This document shows, piece after piece, positions 41,008 through 49,580 of a stretch of DNA of 64,000 nt (position 1 is its first letter; every line of letters starts with the position of its first letter). This DNA comes from Paenibacillus abyssi (GTDB lineage: Bacteria; Bacillota; Bacilli; Paenibacillales; Paenibacillaceae). Position numbers and translations under genes: made by a program. The DNA is taken from positions 186,001 to 250,000 of the forward strand of contig NZ_BMGR01000003.1 of the NCBI RefSeq assembly GCF_014640295.1. Direction: 5' to 3'. The notes below the pieces were generated by a model that worked only from the letters and a program-made list of their open reading frames with translations, was not told where the DNA came from and did not search any database.

Positions 41008-42081
41008 ATGACGAGCTTGCATGCTGATCTTAATATTAGCACGATGAATGTGCCAAGTACTGCCTTTACAGAAATTTCGTCTGCGGAACCGGGCAGCAAA
41101 AGACGATTAATGGTAAGCGATAATCCTGAAAATCTGGATGCCGCGAGCTTTCCGGCTGCGGTCGGCACGCTTTGGTATGATAAAGTGAACACCTCTGAGC
41201 GCTCGGTAACGCATCGTGTATTCGGGTGGCATCATAACAAGATGGGCCGAATGGTTCATATTGGACTCATCATAGAAAATACATCGGAAACGAATCAGAT
41301 TCAAATCAGGCAGATACATCGGGAATTGCGTCTACATAACCATGATTGGCTCATACATATTGGACAAAGCCTGGCAACATTATGTCTTAGCGGAATGATG
41401 GAAGCCTTTACCGCTGATGATCATCAACCTTTTGCAAAAGGCGTTTCGCTAGTCGAGTCTACTGCTGTATCCGACGACCTTTTATATGGATTCATCTATG
41501 AATTTACGATCGTCCGCACATCAGGGACCGGAAATCTCGATTATATTATCCGCACGGTTGCCAGCCAAGAACAGGAAGCAGACATAAGATCGATTACTTC
41601 CGAGCCTCTTCCAAGTATACATGCCCATCCGCGCGGAAGTTGGCCTTATTCGGAGACAATCGCGCAAATGTCGCCTTATACCGTTGGGGAGGAAAAGCTC
41701 TGCCGGCTTTGCACCAAAGCAACGCTGGATGGAGCAGCTCCTGCAGATTTATTGTTTACTTCCGTCACGAGTGAAATGAAAGAGGGTGCGGTCAATAACA
41801 TCGGCCAATTTGGCGTGAACTACACGGTGAACATCCCGATCATAAACAACACGAATGAGTCTAAGATGATACGGATCTCACTGAATGCCCGTGGCGGTAA
41901 ATATGCCGGGGCAGCAGCTATCGATGGTAGGGTGTATGGGATTCCGACATTATCAGACAACACGGAAGGCTGCTATCTCGCCGACTACACCGCTCCGGTC
42001 GGGACAAGCACATTTTCATTTCAAATCATGCATGCCGGAGATTCAATGCTCCCGATCGGTATCTTTGTGACAACCATATAA
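41008..42081 (+). CDS. hypothetical protein, all-beta, unrecognised
   Basis: A 357-residue protein with no signal peptide, few helices and many short Thr/Ser/Ile/Val strands, suggesting beta-sandwich folds. Notable segments: PAAVGTLWYDKVNTSERSVT, VFGWHHNKMGRMVHIGLIIE, HAHPRGSWPYSETIAQMSPY, and a C-terminal NYTVNIPIINNTNESKMIRI then GRVYGIPTLSDNTEGCYLAD. It resembles surface or carbohydrate-associated proteins of Paenibacillus, but I cannot name the family. GGGAGGGAAAGGG sets the start at 41008 over 40993. It is followed by a terminator, so it is monocistronic. Confidence 0.75.
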   Translation: MTSLHADLNISTMNVPSTAFTEISSAEPGSKRRLMVSDNPENLDAASFPAAVGTLWYDKVNTSERSVTHRVFGWHHNKMGRMVHIGLIIENTSETNQIQIRQIHRELRLHNHDWLIHIGQSLATLCLSGMMEAFTADDHQPFAKGVSLVESTAVSDDLLYGFIYEFTIVRTSGTGNLDYIIRTVASQEQEADIRSITSEPLPSIHAHPRGSWPYSETIAQMSPYTVGEEKLCRLCTKATLDGAAPADLLFTSVTSEMKEGAVNNIGQFGVNYTVNIPIINNTNESKMIRISLNARGGKYAGAAAIDGRVYGIPTLSDNTEGCYLADYTAPVGTSTFSFQIMHAGDSMLPIGIFVTTI

Positions 42082-42098
42082 AGATTATTTCTTAAAAG

Positions 42099-42137
42099 AA
42101 CTTGCAACAGTCTGCTAAGGACTACCGCAAGTTTTTT
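42099..42137 (+). terminator. intrinsic terminator
   Basis: AACTTGC (42099-42105) pairs with GCAAGTT (42127-42133), with an inner AGTC/GACT helix, followed by six T. Confidence 0.75.
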
Positions 42138-42191
42138 GTTGCGCGGAAATAAGATGACATTAAAGTTGAGCTTGCTGTATATATTTAGAAA

Positions 42192-42220
42192 TTGACAAAC
42201 GAGTTTTTTCTAATTATTAT
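42192..42220 (+). promoter_or_regulatory. promoter of the riboswitch-controlled kamA-family gene
   Basis: TTGACA (42192-42197), 17 bases, TATTAT (42215-42220): a near-consensus sigma-A promoter. The transcript would begin close to 42227, at the 5' edge of the riboswitch. Confidence 0.8.
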
Positions 42221-42226
42221 GAAATT

Positions 42227-42357
42227 GCGCTTAATTTCCGGTTGCAATGTCCGGAAAGCGGGGGAACCAGTTATTTTGGGGCGAATCATTCTTGACAGAA
42301 TGTAGGGTACCATCTTACCCGAGTCCGTCAGCTAACCTCGTCAGCAGTTAGATGGGT
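42227..42357 (+). promoter_or_regulatory. cyclic di-AMP riboswitch (ydaO/yuaA class)
   Basis: Conserved blocks appear in order: a TTTCCGG/CCGGAAA hairpin, GCGGGGGAACCA (42258 on), TTTTGGGGCGAATC, a variable hairpin, GTAGGGTACC with TTACCCGAGTCCGTCAGC, then TAACCTCGTCAGC. These are the diagnostic segments of the ydaO-yuaA aptamer, which binds two c-di-AMP molecules. A terminator lies 30 bases downstream, then the radical SAM gene. In known members ligand binding favours termination, so high c-di-AMP should turn the gene off (from the family). Confidence 0.93.
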
Positions 42358-42386
42358 CGTTTTACTTGCCACTATAAGTAGAGCCT

Positions 42387-42411
42387 AGACCCTTATTTTA
42401 AGGGTCTTTTT
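42387..42411 (+). terminator. expression-platform terminator of the c-di-AMP riboswitch
   Basis: AGACCCTT (42387-42394) pairs with AAGGGTCT (42400-42407), followed by a T run, 78 bases before the kamA-family start codon. Confidence 0.88.
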
Positions 42412-42489
42412 GTGTTCTTTGGACCCGACTGCTATAACATTGCCGTTTTACAGTATCCCCTGATGATCAAGTAAAGGAGAGAAGTAAAC

Positions 42490-43680
42490 ATGGCGAAAGC
42501 TAAGTATATTACCGACATCGGGAAGCTAACGATGATCCCGGAGCTGGAAAGAGAACAGCTGAAAGCAATCACGAATAAATTTGTGTTTCGGGTCAATGAC
42601 TATTACTTAAACCTGATTGACTGGAAGGATCCTGCTGATCCGATCCGCAAATTGGTGATTCCCAACACGGGAGAGCTCAAGGAATATGGCCGCTGGGATG
42701 CGTCAGACGAGGATACCAACTATGTCGTTCCAGGCTGCCAGCACAAGTACGATACGACCGCTTTGCTTCTCGTTTCCGAAGTTTGCGGCGCCTACTGCCG
42801 ATATTGCTTCCGCAAACGCCTGTTTCGCAACGACGTCAAAGAGGCCTTAGCAGATGTTACTCCTGGCTTGGCTTATATCGCAGAGCATCCGGAAATTAAT
42901 AATGTTCTTCTTACAGGGGGAGACAGCCTCATCCTGGCGACTTCCAAGCTCCGCAGTATTATCGAACGGCTGCGCGAGATTGAACATGTAAAGATCATTC
43001 GTCTCGGCTCAAAAATCCCTGTATTTAATCCGATGAGAATCTATGAAGATCCTGAGCTGCTCGCACTGATTAAGCAGTACTCCACGCCGGAAAAACGGAT
43101 CTATGTCATGGCGCATATCAATCATCCCCGCGAAATTACGGAAGAAGCGAAGAAAGGATTCGAAGCCCTGCATCAGGCGGGGGCGGTTGTGGTCAATCAA
43201 ACGCCTGTCTTGCGCGGGATCAACGATGATGCAGCCGTGCTCGGCGAGCTGCTGGATAAGCTTTCTTGGGCCGGGGTTACACCTTATTATTTTTTCGTCA
43301 ACCGTCCTGTAGCCGGGAATAGGGAGTTTGTCCTTCCGCTTGAGAGAGTGTACCGTCTCGTTGAAGAAGCAAAGGCCAGAACCTCGGGCCTGGGCAAGAG
43401 AGTGCGGCTTTCGATGAGCCATACTTCCGGCAAAATCGAGATCCTGGCGATCGAAGACGGTAAAGCATACCTGAAATATCATCAGTCCAGAGACGGGCAT
43501 TACGGTAAAATGATGATCCTCGATTGTCCGAAGGAAGCGGAGTGGTTCGACGATCTTCCCGGAAATGAGCTGCATTGGGAAAAGCCCGTGAAGAAGCACA
43601 ATGATACGGTTTCGGTCAATGAGCTTCCGAGCATACCGTATCCGGTGAAAAATCAATATTTTATGGCCATGAGCGATTAA
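42490..43680 (+). CDS. KamA family radical SAM protein (lysine 2,3-aminomutase-like)
   Basis: A 396-residue radical SAM enzyme. The 4Fe-4S cluster motif is C99-x3-C103-x2-C106 in EVCGAYCRYCFRKR, the SAM contact GGDSL follows (LLTGGDSLIL), and RLGSKIPVFNPMRIYEDPE, HINHPREIT and QTPVLRGINDD are typical KamA segments, the last with the Asp that contacts the substrate amine in true lysine aminomutase. At 396 residues it is shorter than B. subtilis KamA (about 470), so it may act on another substrate. AAAGGAGAG precedes the ATG. Its leader is a c-di-AMP riboswitch; no ablB-type acetyltransferase is nearby. Confidence 0.9.
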   Translation: MAKAKYITDIGKLTMIPELEREQLKAITNKFVFRVNDYYLNLIDWKDPADPIRKLVIPNTGELKEYGRWDASDEDTNYVVPGCQHKYDTTALLLVSEVCGAYCRYCFRKRLFRNDVKEALADVTPGLAYIAEHPEINNVLLTGGDSLILATSKLRSIIERLREIEHVKIIRLGSKIPVFNPMRIYEDPELLALIKQYSTPEKRIYVMAHINHPREITEEAKKGFEALHQAGAVVVNQTPVLRGINDDAAVLGELLDKLSWAGVTPYYFFVNRPVAGNREFVLPLERVYRLVEEAKARTSGLGKRVRLSMSHTSGKIEILAIEDGKAYLKYHQSRDGHYGKMMILDCPKEAEWFDDLPGNELHWEKPVKKHNDTVSVNELPSIPYPVKNQYFMAMSD

Positions 43681-43742
43681 TACAATCCTCTAGAATGACT
43701 TGCGGAGCTTGCAAGATCACCTGCTGGTCTATCAGTAGGTGA

Positions 43743-43868
43743 TTAGATCAGCTCTTTCGCCACTAACTCCAGCACATACGTCTCTCTTTCGATGGAGAAC
43801 CCCATTGACGCTTCCCGATTTGCAATCACTTCTTTGTTATGTTTAATGGCATCGTGAATGTCGATCCA
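43743..43868 (-). pseudogene. short gene remnant
   Basis: A 41-codon stop-bounded frame reads WIDIHDAIKHNKEVIANREA and SMGFSIERETYVLELVAKEL to TAA. It is protein-like (charged amphipathic helix) but has a TGA just before it and no start codon with a ribosome binding site, so it looks like the C-terminal end of a lost gene. Family not identified. It lies in the 270-base gap after the radical SAM gene. Confidence 0.4.
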
Positions 43869-43887
43869 GACCGATCATTACAATAAA

Positions 43888-43928
43888 GGTTACCGGAAGG
43901 CTTGTCACAGACAAACCATCCGGTAACC
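43888..43928 (-). terminator. terminator of the ars operon
   Basis: A perfect 10-bp stem GGTTACCGGA (43888-43897) / TCCGGTAACC (43919-43928), extended inward by TTGTC/GACAA, just beyond the last ars gene. Confidence 0.8.
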
Positions 43929-43949
43929 ATTAGTATTGCTTATACCGTT

Positions 43950-44384
43950 TTATTTCGAATACAATTTTTCCAATGCATCTCTTTGCGGCTGACGAATTTG
44001 GATGACAGGGCGAATGCTTTTAGCTTTTTCCTCAGCCTCTTCTATCGTACCGCTTAAGCCCAGCGAGATCAGTGTTCCAATCGCAACGGCCCCTGTGCGG
44101 CCCTTGCCGCCGCCGCAATGAAAGCCTACTTTCTTGCCTTTTTTATAAGCACTGACCACATGATCGATGGCTGCTTGAAACAACTCCTCTTGAGGGGTTT
44201 GGGCATTGTCGCCGATCGGTACTTGTATCCATTGAACGTCTGGGCTCGGATAAGCGCAACCGGTGGATTCCTCCCGTAAATCAACAATGACCTCGACCTG
44301 CTCGTTCTTAATCATCTGTTCGATATCCGCAGCCCCGCCCATAAATATTTTGTTGCTGATTAAGCTATGATAATTTTTATCCAT
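43950..44384 (-). CDS. dual-specificity/tyrosine protein phosphatase-like protein
   Basis: A 144-residue phosphatase of the Cys-based PTP superfamily. The P-loop HCGGGKGRTG near residue 95 carries the catalytic Cys and Arg (CX5R). An upstream acidic segment VDLREESTGCAYPSPDVQWI supplies the general-acid region. This family is recurrent at the end of Firmicutes arsenic operons. Its role there is unproven; dephosphorylation or arsenate-related chemistry are guesses. AGGGGCTG precedes the ATG, 12 bases after the truncated VOC gene. Confidence 0.85.
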   Translation of the reverse strand: MDKNYHSLISNKIFMGGAADIEQMIKNEQVEVIVDLREESTGCAYPSPDVQWIQVPIGDNAQTPQEELFQAAIDHVVSAYKKGKKVGFHCGGGKGRTGAVAIGTLISLGLSGTIEEAEEKAKSIRPVIQIRQPQRDALEKLYSK

Positions 44385-44396
44385 CGTAACAGCCCC

Positions 44397-44717
44397 TTAC
44401 TTCTTCTTAAATGACATCATTTCAATGTTGATCGGTTGGGATGGGGGCGCGCAGCATAGAGACAAGTCCCGCTGCTCTCCTGCGGATTCAAATTCTGAAT
44501 CCTCTTTAGTGAAGAAGATTTCCCAAGCGTTCCCATCCGGGTCATATACCCATACCTTGTCTTGAACCGCATAACAGCATGTCGTTCCCATCTCGTCAAT
44601 GGTGAGCAGGCCGGCTTGGCGAAGCCGCTCTCCGATAGCCAGAACCTCTTCCGTGTTGTTCACTTGAAAACCGAGATGGTTCAATGCGCCATTCTTCTCA
44701 AATGTGCATCGGCTGGA
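44397..44717 (-). pseudogene. 5'-truncated ArsI/CadI-type VOC protein gene
   Basis: The frame directly after the arsC stop reads KNGALNHLGFQVNNTEEVL, then GTTCCYAVQDKVWVYDPDGN and WEIFFTKED, ending in a Cys-pair tail SLCCAPPS. This matches the C-terminal two thirds of ArsI (aerobic C-As lyase) or CadI, including the vicinal Cys pair that binds trivalent organoarsenicals. The usual N-terminal 40-45 residues, with the first metal His, are missing, replaced by the arsC stop. Translation could restart at TTG 44684 (95 residues) but the product would lack half of the first VOC motif. Confidence 0.7.
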
Positions 44718-44720
44718 CCA

Positions 44721-45146
44721 TCATTTGCCTGTCTCCACAAACTGCTTGATGCGGGCTTGAATGGAATCGCGCACTGCACGGAATTGAGCGGTAATTTCTT
44801 CTTCAGTGCCCGTTGCTTTGGCAGGATCCTCGAAGCCCCAGTGCCACTTCACGACATTCGGGTTCGAAATGACAGGGCAATGCTCATCGGCATGTCCGCA
44901 AAGCGTGATTACATAGTCTGCGCGGTTTAAGATCTCAGGATCGATCACATCCGACGTATGGGTTGAAATGTCTATGCCGGCTTCCTTCATCGTTTGGACG
45001 GCGCGTGGATTTAAGCCATGCGCTTCCAGTCCTGCGCTTTTCACCTCGTATTTGTCACCACCCAGTGCTTTCAAAAATCCGTCGGCAATCTGGCTTCTGC
45101 AGGAATTACCTGTACACAAAAAGTAAACGAAAGGTTTTTTCTCCAT
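44721..45146 (-). CDS. arsC: arsenate reductase, thioredoxin-coupled
   Basis: A 141-residue low-molecular-weight-phosphatase-fold reductase that converts arsenate to arsenite. The P-loop CTGNSCRSQ has C11 and R17, and the redox pair of Cys is in [16 protein letters not shown] near 82-89, as in B. subtilis Ars[17 protein letters not shown] is also conserved. AAAGGAG before the ATG. It is third in arsR-arsB-arsC and its stop codon marks the junction with the truncated ArsI frame. Confidence 0.95.
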   Translation of the reverse strand: MEKKPFVYFLCTGNSCRSQIADGFLKALGGDKYEVKSAGLEAHGLNPRAVQTMKEAGIDISTHTSDVIDPEILNRADYVITLCGHADEHCPVISNPNVVKWHWGFEDPAKATGTEEEITAQFRAVRDSIQARIKQFVETGK

Positions 45147-45167
45147 GATATAAAACTCCTTTATATG

Positions 45168-46580
45168 TTAGTTGTTTACGCGCTGCTGGCGTTTTTGGCG
45201 ATTGGGTTGAAGAAATTTAAGCATGAATCCCGCAATAATCAGAACGAGTGTGACAGCCGCGATTGAAATCCAGATATTAAGCCCGGTATTGGAAATGAAA
45301 TACAGCCACAGGTAAAGGCCGGCGAGCGTAATGAACAGCGTTGGAACCGTCAGGATGATTCCGACCTTGAAGTAATAGCCCCAGCTTATTCTCACGCCTT
45401 TTTTGGATAAAACATGCAGCCACAGCAAGGTGGCCAAGGAGCCGATCGGGGTGATCTTCGGACCCAAATCCGAACCGATGACATTGGCGTAAATTAAAGC
45501 TTCTCTAATAATTCCTTCCGTCTGCGTTCCATTAATCGCAAGCGCATTGATCATGACTGTCGGCATGTTATTCATGATCGAGGACAATATCGCGGCGATA
45601 AAGCCCATTCCGACAGTAGCGGCGAACAAGCCCATGTCCGCAACAGCTTCAATGACGCCGCCAAGCAGATCGGTAAGCCCGGCATTTCGAAGTCCATAGA
45701 CAACGACATACATCCCAATGGAAAAAACAACGACCGCCCATGGCGCATCCTTAACAAGCTTCCTTGTATCAATTGCCGGGCTTTTGCGCGCAACCAGAAG
45801 GAAGACGATGGCTGCCGCTCCTGCGACAAAGGAAATGGGAACGCCTGCGAACTCCCCAAGGAAATAACCGGCCAGCAAGACGGCCAGGATCACCCAGGAT
45901 AACCGGAACAGCTTCTTATCCCGAATGGCCTCATGGGGGTGTTTGAGCTCAGCGAAATTATAATTGCCGGGCAAACTTTTTCTAAAATACAAGCGCAGCA
46001 CGATTAGACTCGCAATGATCGAGAAAAAGTTCGGAACGATCATCCGGCTCGCATATTCGGCGAAGCCGATACTGAAATAATCCGCGGACACAATGTTTAC
46101 CAGATTGCTGACGACTAAAGGCAGGGAAGCAGTGTCCGCGATAAAGCCGCTCGCCATTATAAAGGGAAAGACCAGCTTATCCTCAAACTTGAGCGCGCGC
46201 ATCATCGAGAGTACGATCGGGGTCATAATCAGCGCGGCCCCGTCATTGGCGAACAGGGCGGAAACCGCCGCGCCAAGCAGAATAATGTAAACAAACATTA
46301 ATGTGCTGTTACCACCTGCCAGCCTGGCCATGTGGAGGGCGGACCATTCGAAGAAGCCGATCTCGTCCAGCACAAGTGAGATCAGGATAATCCCGACAAA
46401 TGCCAGCGTGGCGTTCCATACGATTCCGGTAACGGTAATGACATCGGGGAAGGTAACAACGCCGAACGCCAATGCCAATATGGCACCGCCGGTGGCTGAC
46501 CAGCCAATGTTCAAGCCTTTAGGCTGCCAGATGACAAACACCAAGGTCAGCAGAAAAATAATACATGCGATATAAGCCAT
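45168..46580 (-). CDS. arsB: arsenite efflux transporter ArsB
   Basis: A 470-residue polytopic membrane protein with some twelve helices. Family segments: [40 protein letters not shown] and [17 protein letters not shown], plus [20 protein letters not shown] near 385, which match ArsB of the ion transporter superfamily. It extrudes arsenite or antimonite using the membrane potential; no arsA is present. GGAGGAATGT precedes ATG 46580. It is somewhat longer than the usual 430 residues because of a C-terminal helix and a basic tail. Confidence 0.94.
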   Translation of the reverse strand: MAYIACIIFLLTLVFVIWQPKGLNIGWSATGGAILALAFGVVTFPDVITVTGIVWNATLAFVGIILISLVLDEIGFFEWSALHMARLAGGNSTLMFVYIILLGAAVSALFANDGAALIMTPIVLSMMRALKFEDKLVFPFIMASGFIADTASLPLVVSNLVNIVSADYFSIGFAEYASRMIVPNFFSIIASLIVLRLYFRKSLPGNYNFAELKHPHEAIRDKKLFRLSWVILAVLLAGYFLGEFAGVPISFVAGAAAIVFLLVARKSPAIDTRKLVKDAPWAVVVFSIGMYVVVYGLRNAGLTDLLGGVIEAVADMGLFAATVGMGFIAAILSSIMNNMPTVMINALAINGTQTEGIIREALIYANVIGSDLGPKITPIGSLATLLWLHVLSKKGVRISWGYYFKVGIILTVPTLFITLAGLYLWLYFISNTGLNIWISIAAVTLVLIIAGFMLKFLQPNRQKRQQRVNN

Positions 46581-46596
46581 ACATTCCTCCAGGACG

Positions 46597-46908
46597 TCAA
46601 CAGTGATTGTTTTGTAATTGAGCTAATTTCTCTTGCATTGAAGGAGCGAGGTCCAAAACGGCTTTGATGTAAGGGATCTCGTCCGTCTTCAGCGAGTAAT
46701 ATACCCACTGGGCCTTTTTCGTTTCATTAACGAAGCCGGCTGCCTTCAATTTGCGCAGATGCTGGCTTGCATTCGGCTGTGAAATTTCTAAAGCTTCAAC
46801 AATATCGCATACGCAAAGCTCTTTTTCCTTCAGCAGCGTTAATATGGAAAGGCGGGTCTTGTCACCGAGAAGCTTTAAGTTATCAGCCATTTCCTCAATT
46901 TGATCCAT
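46597..46908 (-). CDS. arsR: ArsR family arsenic-responsive repressor
   Basis: A 103-residue winged-helix repressor. The metalloid site [14 protein letters not shown] has the CVC pair near residue 32-34, followed by the recognition helix [18 protein letters not shown]. It dissociates from DNA when arsenite binds. First gene of the operon, 16 bases before arsB. AAAGGAGG before the ATG. A dyad overlapping the operon promoter lies 75 bases upstream. Confidence 0.94.
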   Translation of the reverse strand: MDQIEEMADNLKLLGDKTRLSILTLLKEKELCVCDIVEALEISQPNASQHLRKLKAAGFVNETKKAQWVYYSLKTDEIPYIKAVLDLAPSMQEKLAQLQNNHC

Positions 46909-46967
46909 ATGTGCCTCCTTTCTTTTGTAATCCCATAACGTTCAGATTATCAAAATCAACCATTGGC

Positions 46968-47001
46968 ATTATAACATAATCATATAATAATTCAATTATA
47001 T
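46968..47001 (-). promoter_or_regulatory. ars operon promoter and probable ArsR operator
   Basis: On the reverse strand TTGAAT (46995-46990), 16 bases, TATAAT (46973-46968). The -35 lies inside an AT-rich imperfect dyad ATATAATAATTCAATTATAT (46982-47001), well placed for an ArsR box. Element positions are read by eye to within one base. Confidence 0.6.
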
Positions 47002-47094
47002 ACTAATATTAAAATGATAAGAGTTTGTAACGTGCATAATTATCGATATATAGAAAAAACTAACCAGTAACAATTGGAAAAGGAGTTTTTTTGT

Positions 47095-48045
47095 ATGCTG
47101 TTTCTAAAGAAATCGCAATGCGGGGTGGCTGTCGCTCTTTGTATCATTGCCATCAGCAGCGTAGGGTGTACAAACAAGCAGCCCGCAGGCAATGCTGAAC
47201 CAAAGGCATTCTCAGTGGGGCAAACCGCCACCATGCTTGTGGCGAATAATGCCGCCTATCATAACGTTCCTGTATTTAAAGAAAAGAACGGATTGGTCTG
47301 GATTCCGCTCAGGGAATCCGCGAGGTCGCTTGGTTTAGATGTGCACAAGGCCAAAGACAGTTTGGCTATTGGCAACACAGATGCTGCCTATACGGTGAAA
47401 GTGAACCGAAAGTTAGCCTATGCAGGCGACCAGCCGATTGAGCTGCCCCATGCGCCCAAAGTAATTGCCGGCAGGCCCTACATGACCACGCAGGCATTTT
47501 CCGTCTTGCTGGGCACTTCCGTAAAATGGGATGCACAGCATTCAGAAATTAATATTGCTCCGATTGATGATGGTTTCTTGCCGAAGCGGCAGAGCGCATC
47601 CGGGCCGGAACAGTCCGGGCCAGGCTCAGGCCGGCTGCGGAGCCTTTCCGTTCCGACGGCAGATAAACATAATTTGATCCAGTTTGCAGAGACGTTTATC
47701 GGAACGCCATATCAATTTTCAGCAGGTAATTACGAAGCAGCGCGTACCTTTGATTGTTCTTCCTTCGTGCAATATGTATATGCCCACTACGGTGTGAATC
47801 TCCCAAGAACGTCACGTTCGCAAGCGGAAGTCGGACAAACCGTATCCGCCGATCAACTGCAGCCTGGAGATCTGATGTTCTTCTATACACCCGGCCGGTA
47901 TGACAGCAATCGTATTGTAGGGCATGTGGGGATCTACGAGGGTGATGGGAAGATTATCCATACGTACGGAGAACCCGGGGTAACGATTAGCGAGTTCAAC
48001 GATTATTGGAGAGGCCGCTTCCTTTTTGGAAAGCGAGTGAATTAA
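47095..48045 (+). CDS. NlpC/P60 peptidoglycan hydrolase, lipoprotein with copper-amine-oxidase-like domain
   Basis: A 316-residue exported hydrolase. Residues 1-25 form a signal peptide ending in SSVGC, a slightly atypical lipobox. About 40-170 is a copper amine oxidase N-terminal-like (stalk) domain (IPLRESARSLGLDVHKAKDS; ITTQAFSVLLGTSVKWDA-like). The NlpC/P60 domain (about 195-316) has the catalytic Cys in TFDCSSFVQYVYAHYG, and His in IVGHVGIYEGDGKIIHTYGE. It cuts the D-Glu-diamino acid bond in wall peptides. AAAAGGAG precedes ATG 47095; the frame upstream (47074) begins with TTG. Confidence 0.92.
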   Translation: MLFLKKSQCGVAVALCIIAISSVGCTNKQPAGNAEPKAFSVGQTATMLVANNAAYHNVPVFKEKNGLVWIPLRESARSLGLDVHKAKDSLAIGNTDAAYTVKVNRKLAYAGDQPIELPHAPKVIAGRPYMTTQAFSVLLGTSVKWDAQHSEINIAPIDDGFLPKRQSASGPEQSGPGSGRLRSLSVPTADKHNLIQFAETFIGTPYQFSAGNYEAARTFDCSSFVQYVYAHYGVNLPRTSRSQAEVGQTVSADQLQPGDLMFFYTPGRYDSNRIVGHVGIYEGDGKIIHTYGEPGVTISEFNDYWRGRFLFGKRVN

Positions 48046-48050
48046 ATATA

Positions 48051-48085
48051 AACGCTCTGTCGAGGCTCAGGCAGAGCGTTTTTTT
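48051..48085 (+). terminator. intrinsic terminator
   Basis: AACGCTCTG (48051-48059) / CAGAGCGTT (48072-48080) then seven T, after the NlpC/P60 gene. Confidence 0.9.
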
Positions 48086-48193
48086 ATGTAGCGCGCTGTA
48101 CCTGGCCGTTATAAAAAGTAAAAAAATTAAACATGATTTCTTTAATTTTTACATTTCGCGGAGAGCGGGAAGCTTGTAATATTAAAATGTGAA

Positions 48194-48207
48194 ATAAAAC
48201 GTTTACA
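48194..48207 (+). promoter_or_regulatory. cre-like site
   Basis: ATAAAACGTTTACA differs from the CcpA cre consensus (WTGNAANCGNWNNCA) mainly at the first TG. It lies 23 bases before the ABC solute-binding gene start, so catabolite repression is possible. Confidence 0.4.
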
Positions 48208-48229
48208 ATATGAATTAGGGGGAAACAGA

Positions 48230-49564
48230 ATGAAGAAACGGCGTACGTTAACCATGATTATGTCGACGGTATTGGCAATCACCTTAACGGCATGCGGCGG
48301 CAGCAACGGCGGCGGCTCAGCCAGCGAGAACGGTGCAACTAACACCCCGGCGGCAAACCAGAACAAAGAGAACATCACGATTACGTTCCAGACGCTGCAG
48401 ACGGATAAATCCGCACCTCAGTATCAAGTTGAGGAAGAAATCGCAAATAACTATATGGCAGAAAACCCGCACATCAAGATCGAGTGGGACCGCCTGGATA
48501 TTGAACAGCAGAAGGTGAAGCTGAAGACACAAGCGGCTTCCGGGGAAGTGGCCGACATCACGATGGTTAACCCGGGCGCTCAGCTCCAGCCATTCGCGGA
48601 TGGAAAAGTATTGGCTCCATTGAACGATATGCTCGATGACGAACTGAAGGGAACCTTCCTCGAAGGCGTACTGGATTACTACACGTTCGACGGCAATGTA
48701 TATGCACTTCCTTACAACATGAACATCGCAGGAATCTTCTATAATAAAGAGCTGTTCGAGCAAGCAGGCGTAGAGCCGCCGGCTACGTTCGAAGACATCA
48801 TCGCTTCCGTTCCAAAGTTCAAGGAAGCCGGCATTCCTGCGATGATGGTGGCAGGCAAAGACAGATGGCCGCTGTCCTTCATGTTTACGAACATTTTGCA
48901 GCGCGTCAATGGCGGACCTAAATTTCTGGATGATGTCGTAGCAGGCAACAAGCAGTTTACCGATCCGGTGTTTGTGGAGGCGATTGCCAAGCTGCAGGAA
49001 TTGATTCAGGCCGGCGGTTATCAAGAAGGCGCAGCGACGTATGACTATAACACGACCTCCCAGCAGTTCCGTGACGGGATCGGCGCGATGTACTACATGG
49101 GTACATGGGAAATCTCCACAATTGACTCATCCGAGAAAGTCGCAGGTAAAATTGGCTTCTTGCCGTTCCCGACTGTCGGCGGCAAAGGAAACGCGAGCGA
49201 TTTTGTCATCGCGCCAGGCACAGCTTATGCGCTAGGTGCGAACAGCAAACATCTGGATGAGAGCAAAGCATTCCTGAAATACCTGCTGCTCAACTATCCG
49301 AAAGTCGCGTTTGAGAAAAAAGCGGCAGTCGGCCTGGCTCAGAAGGTGGAAGGCGATATGAAAGCGGCCGGATACTCCGATCTCGCGATTGAAGCGATGG
49401 CGCTGTTCAATGAAGTACAAGGCGGCGACATGAACTTCGACAACGTCATCGAGCCTGCAACGACGCAAACTCATCTGAACGGCCTGCAAGGCCTGCTTGT
49501 CAAAGAAGCGGATCCGGCGGCACTTGCTGCAGAGCATCAGAAGACATGGGAAGCGAACAAATAA
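48230..49564 (+). CDS. sugar ABC transporter solute-binding lipoprotein
   Basis: A 444-residue family 1 extracellular solute-binding protein. The signal peptide ends in the lipobox LTACGG near residue 22. The core has the usual type 1 SBP features: ITITFQTLQTDKSAPQYQVE, GTWEISTIDSSEKV, and VPYNMNIAGIFYNKELFEQA-like (actual LPYNMNIAGIFYNKELFEQA). AGGGGGAAAC precedes the ATG. It is first of a five-gene set: SBP, two permeases, YesM-type kinase and YesN-type regulator. No ATPase gene is present; in this group a shared MsmX-type ATPase usually serves. Probable oligosaccharide substrate. Confidence 0.92.
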   Translation: MKKRRTLTMIMSTVLAITLTACGGSNGGGSASENGATNTPAANQNKENITITFQTLQTDKSAPQYQVEEEIANNYMAENPHIKIEWDRLDIEQQKVKLKTQAASGEVADITMVNPGAQLQPFADGKVLAPLNDMLDDELKGTFLEGVLDYYTFDGNVYALPYNMNIAGIFYNKELFEQAGVEPPATFEDIIASVPKFKEAGIPAMMVAGKDRWPLSFMFTNILQRVNGGPKFLDDVVAGNKQFTDPVFVEAIAKLQELIQAGGYQEGAATYDYNTTSQQFRDGIGAMYYMGTWEISTIDSSEKVAGKIGFLPFPTVGGKGNASDFVIAPGTAYALGANSKHLDESKAFLKYLLLNYPKVAFEKKAAVGLAQKVEGDMKAAGYSDLAIEAMALFNEVQGGDMNFDNVIEPATTQTHLNGLQGLLVKEADPAALAAEHQKTWEANK

Positions 49565-49580
49565 GTTGCATTGCAAAATT

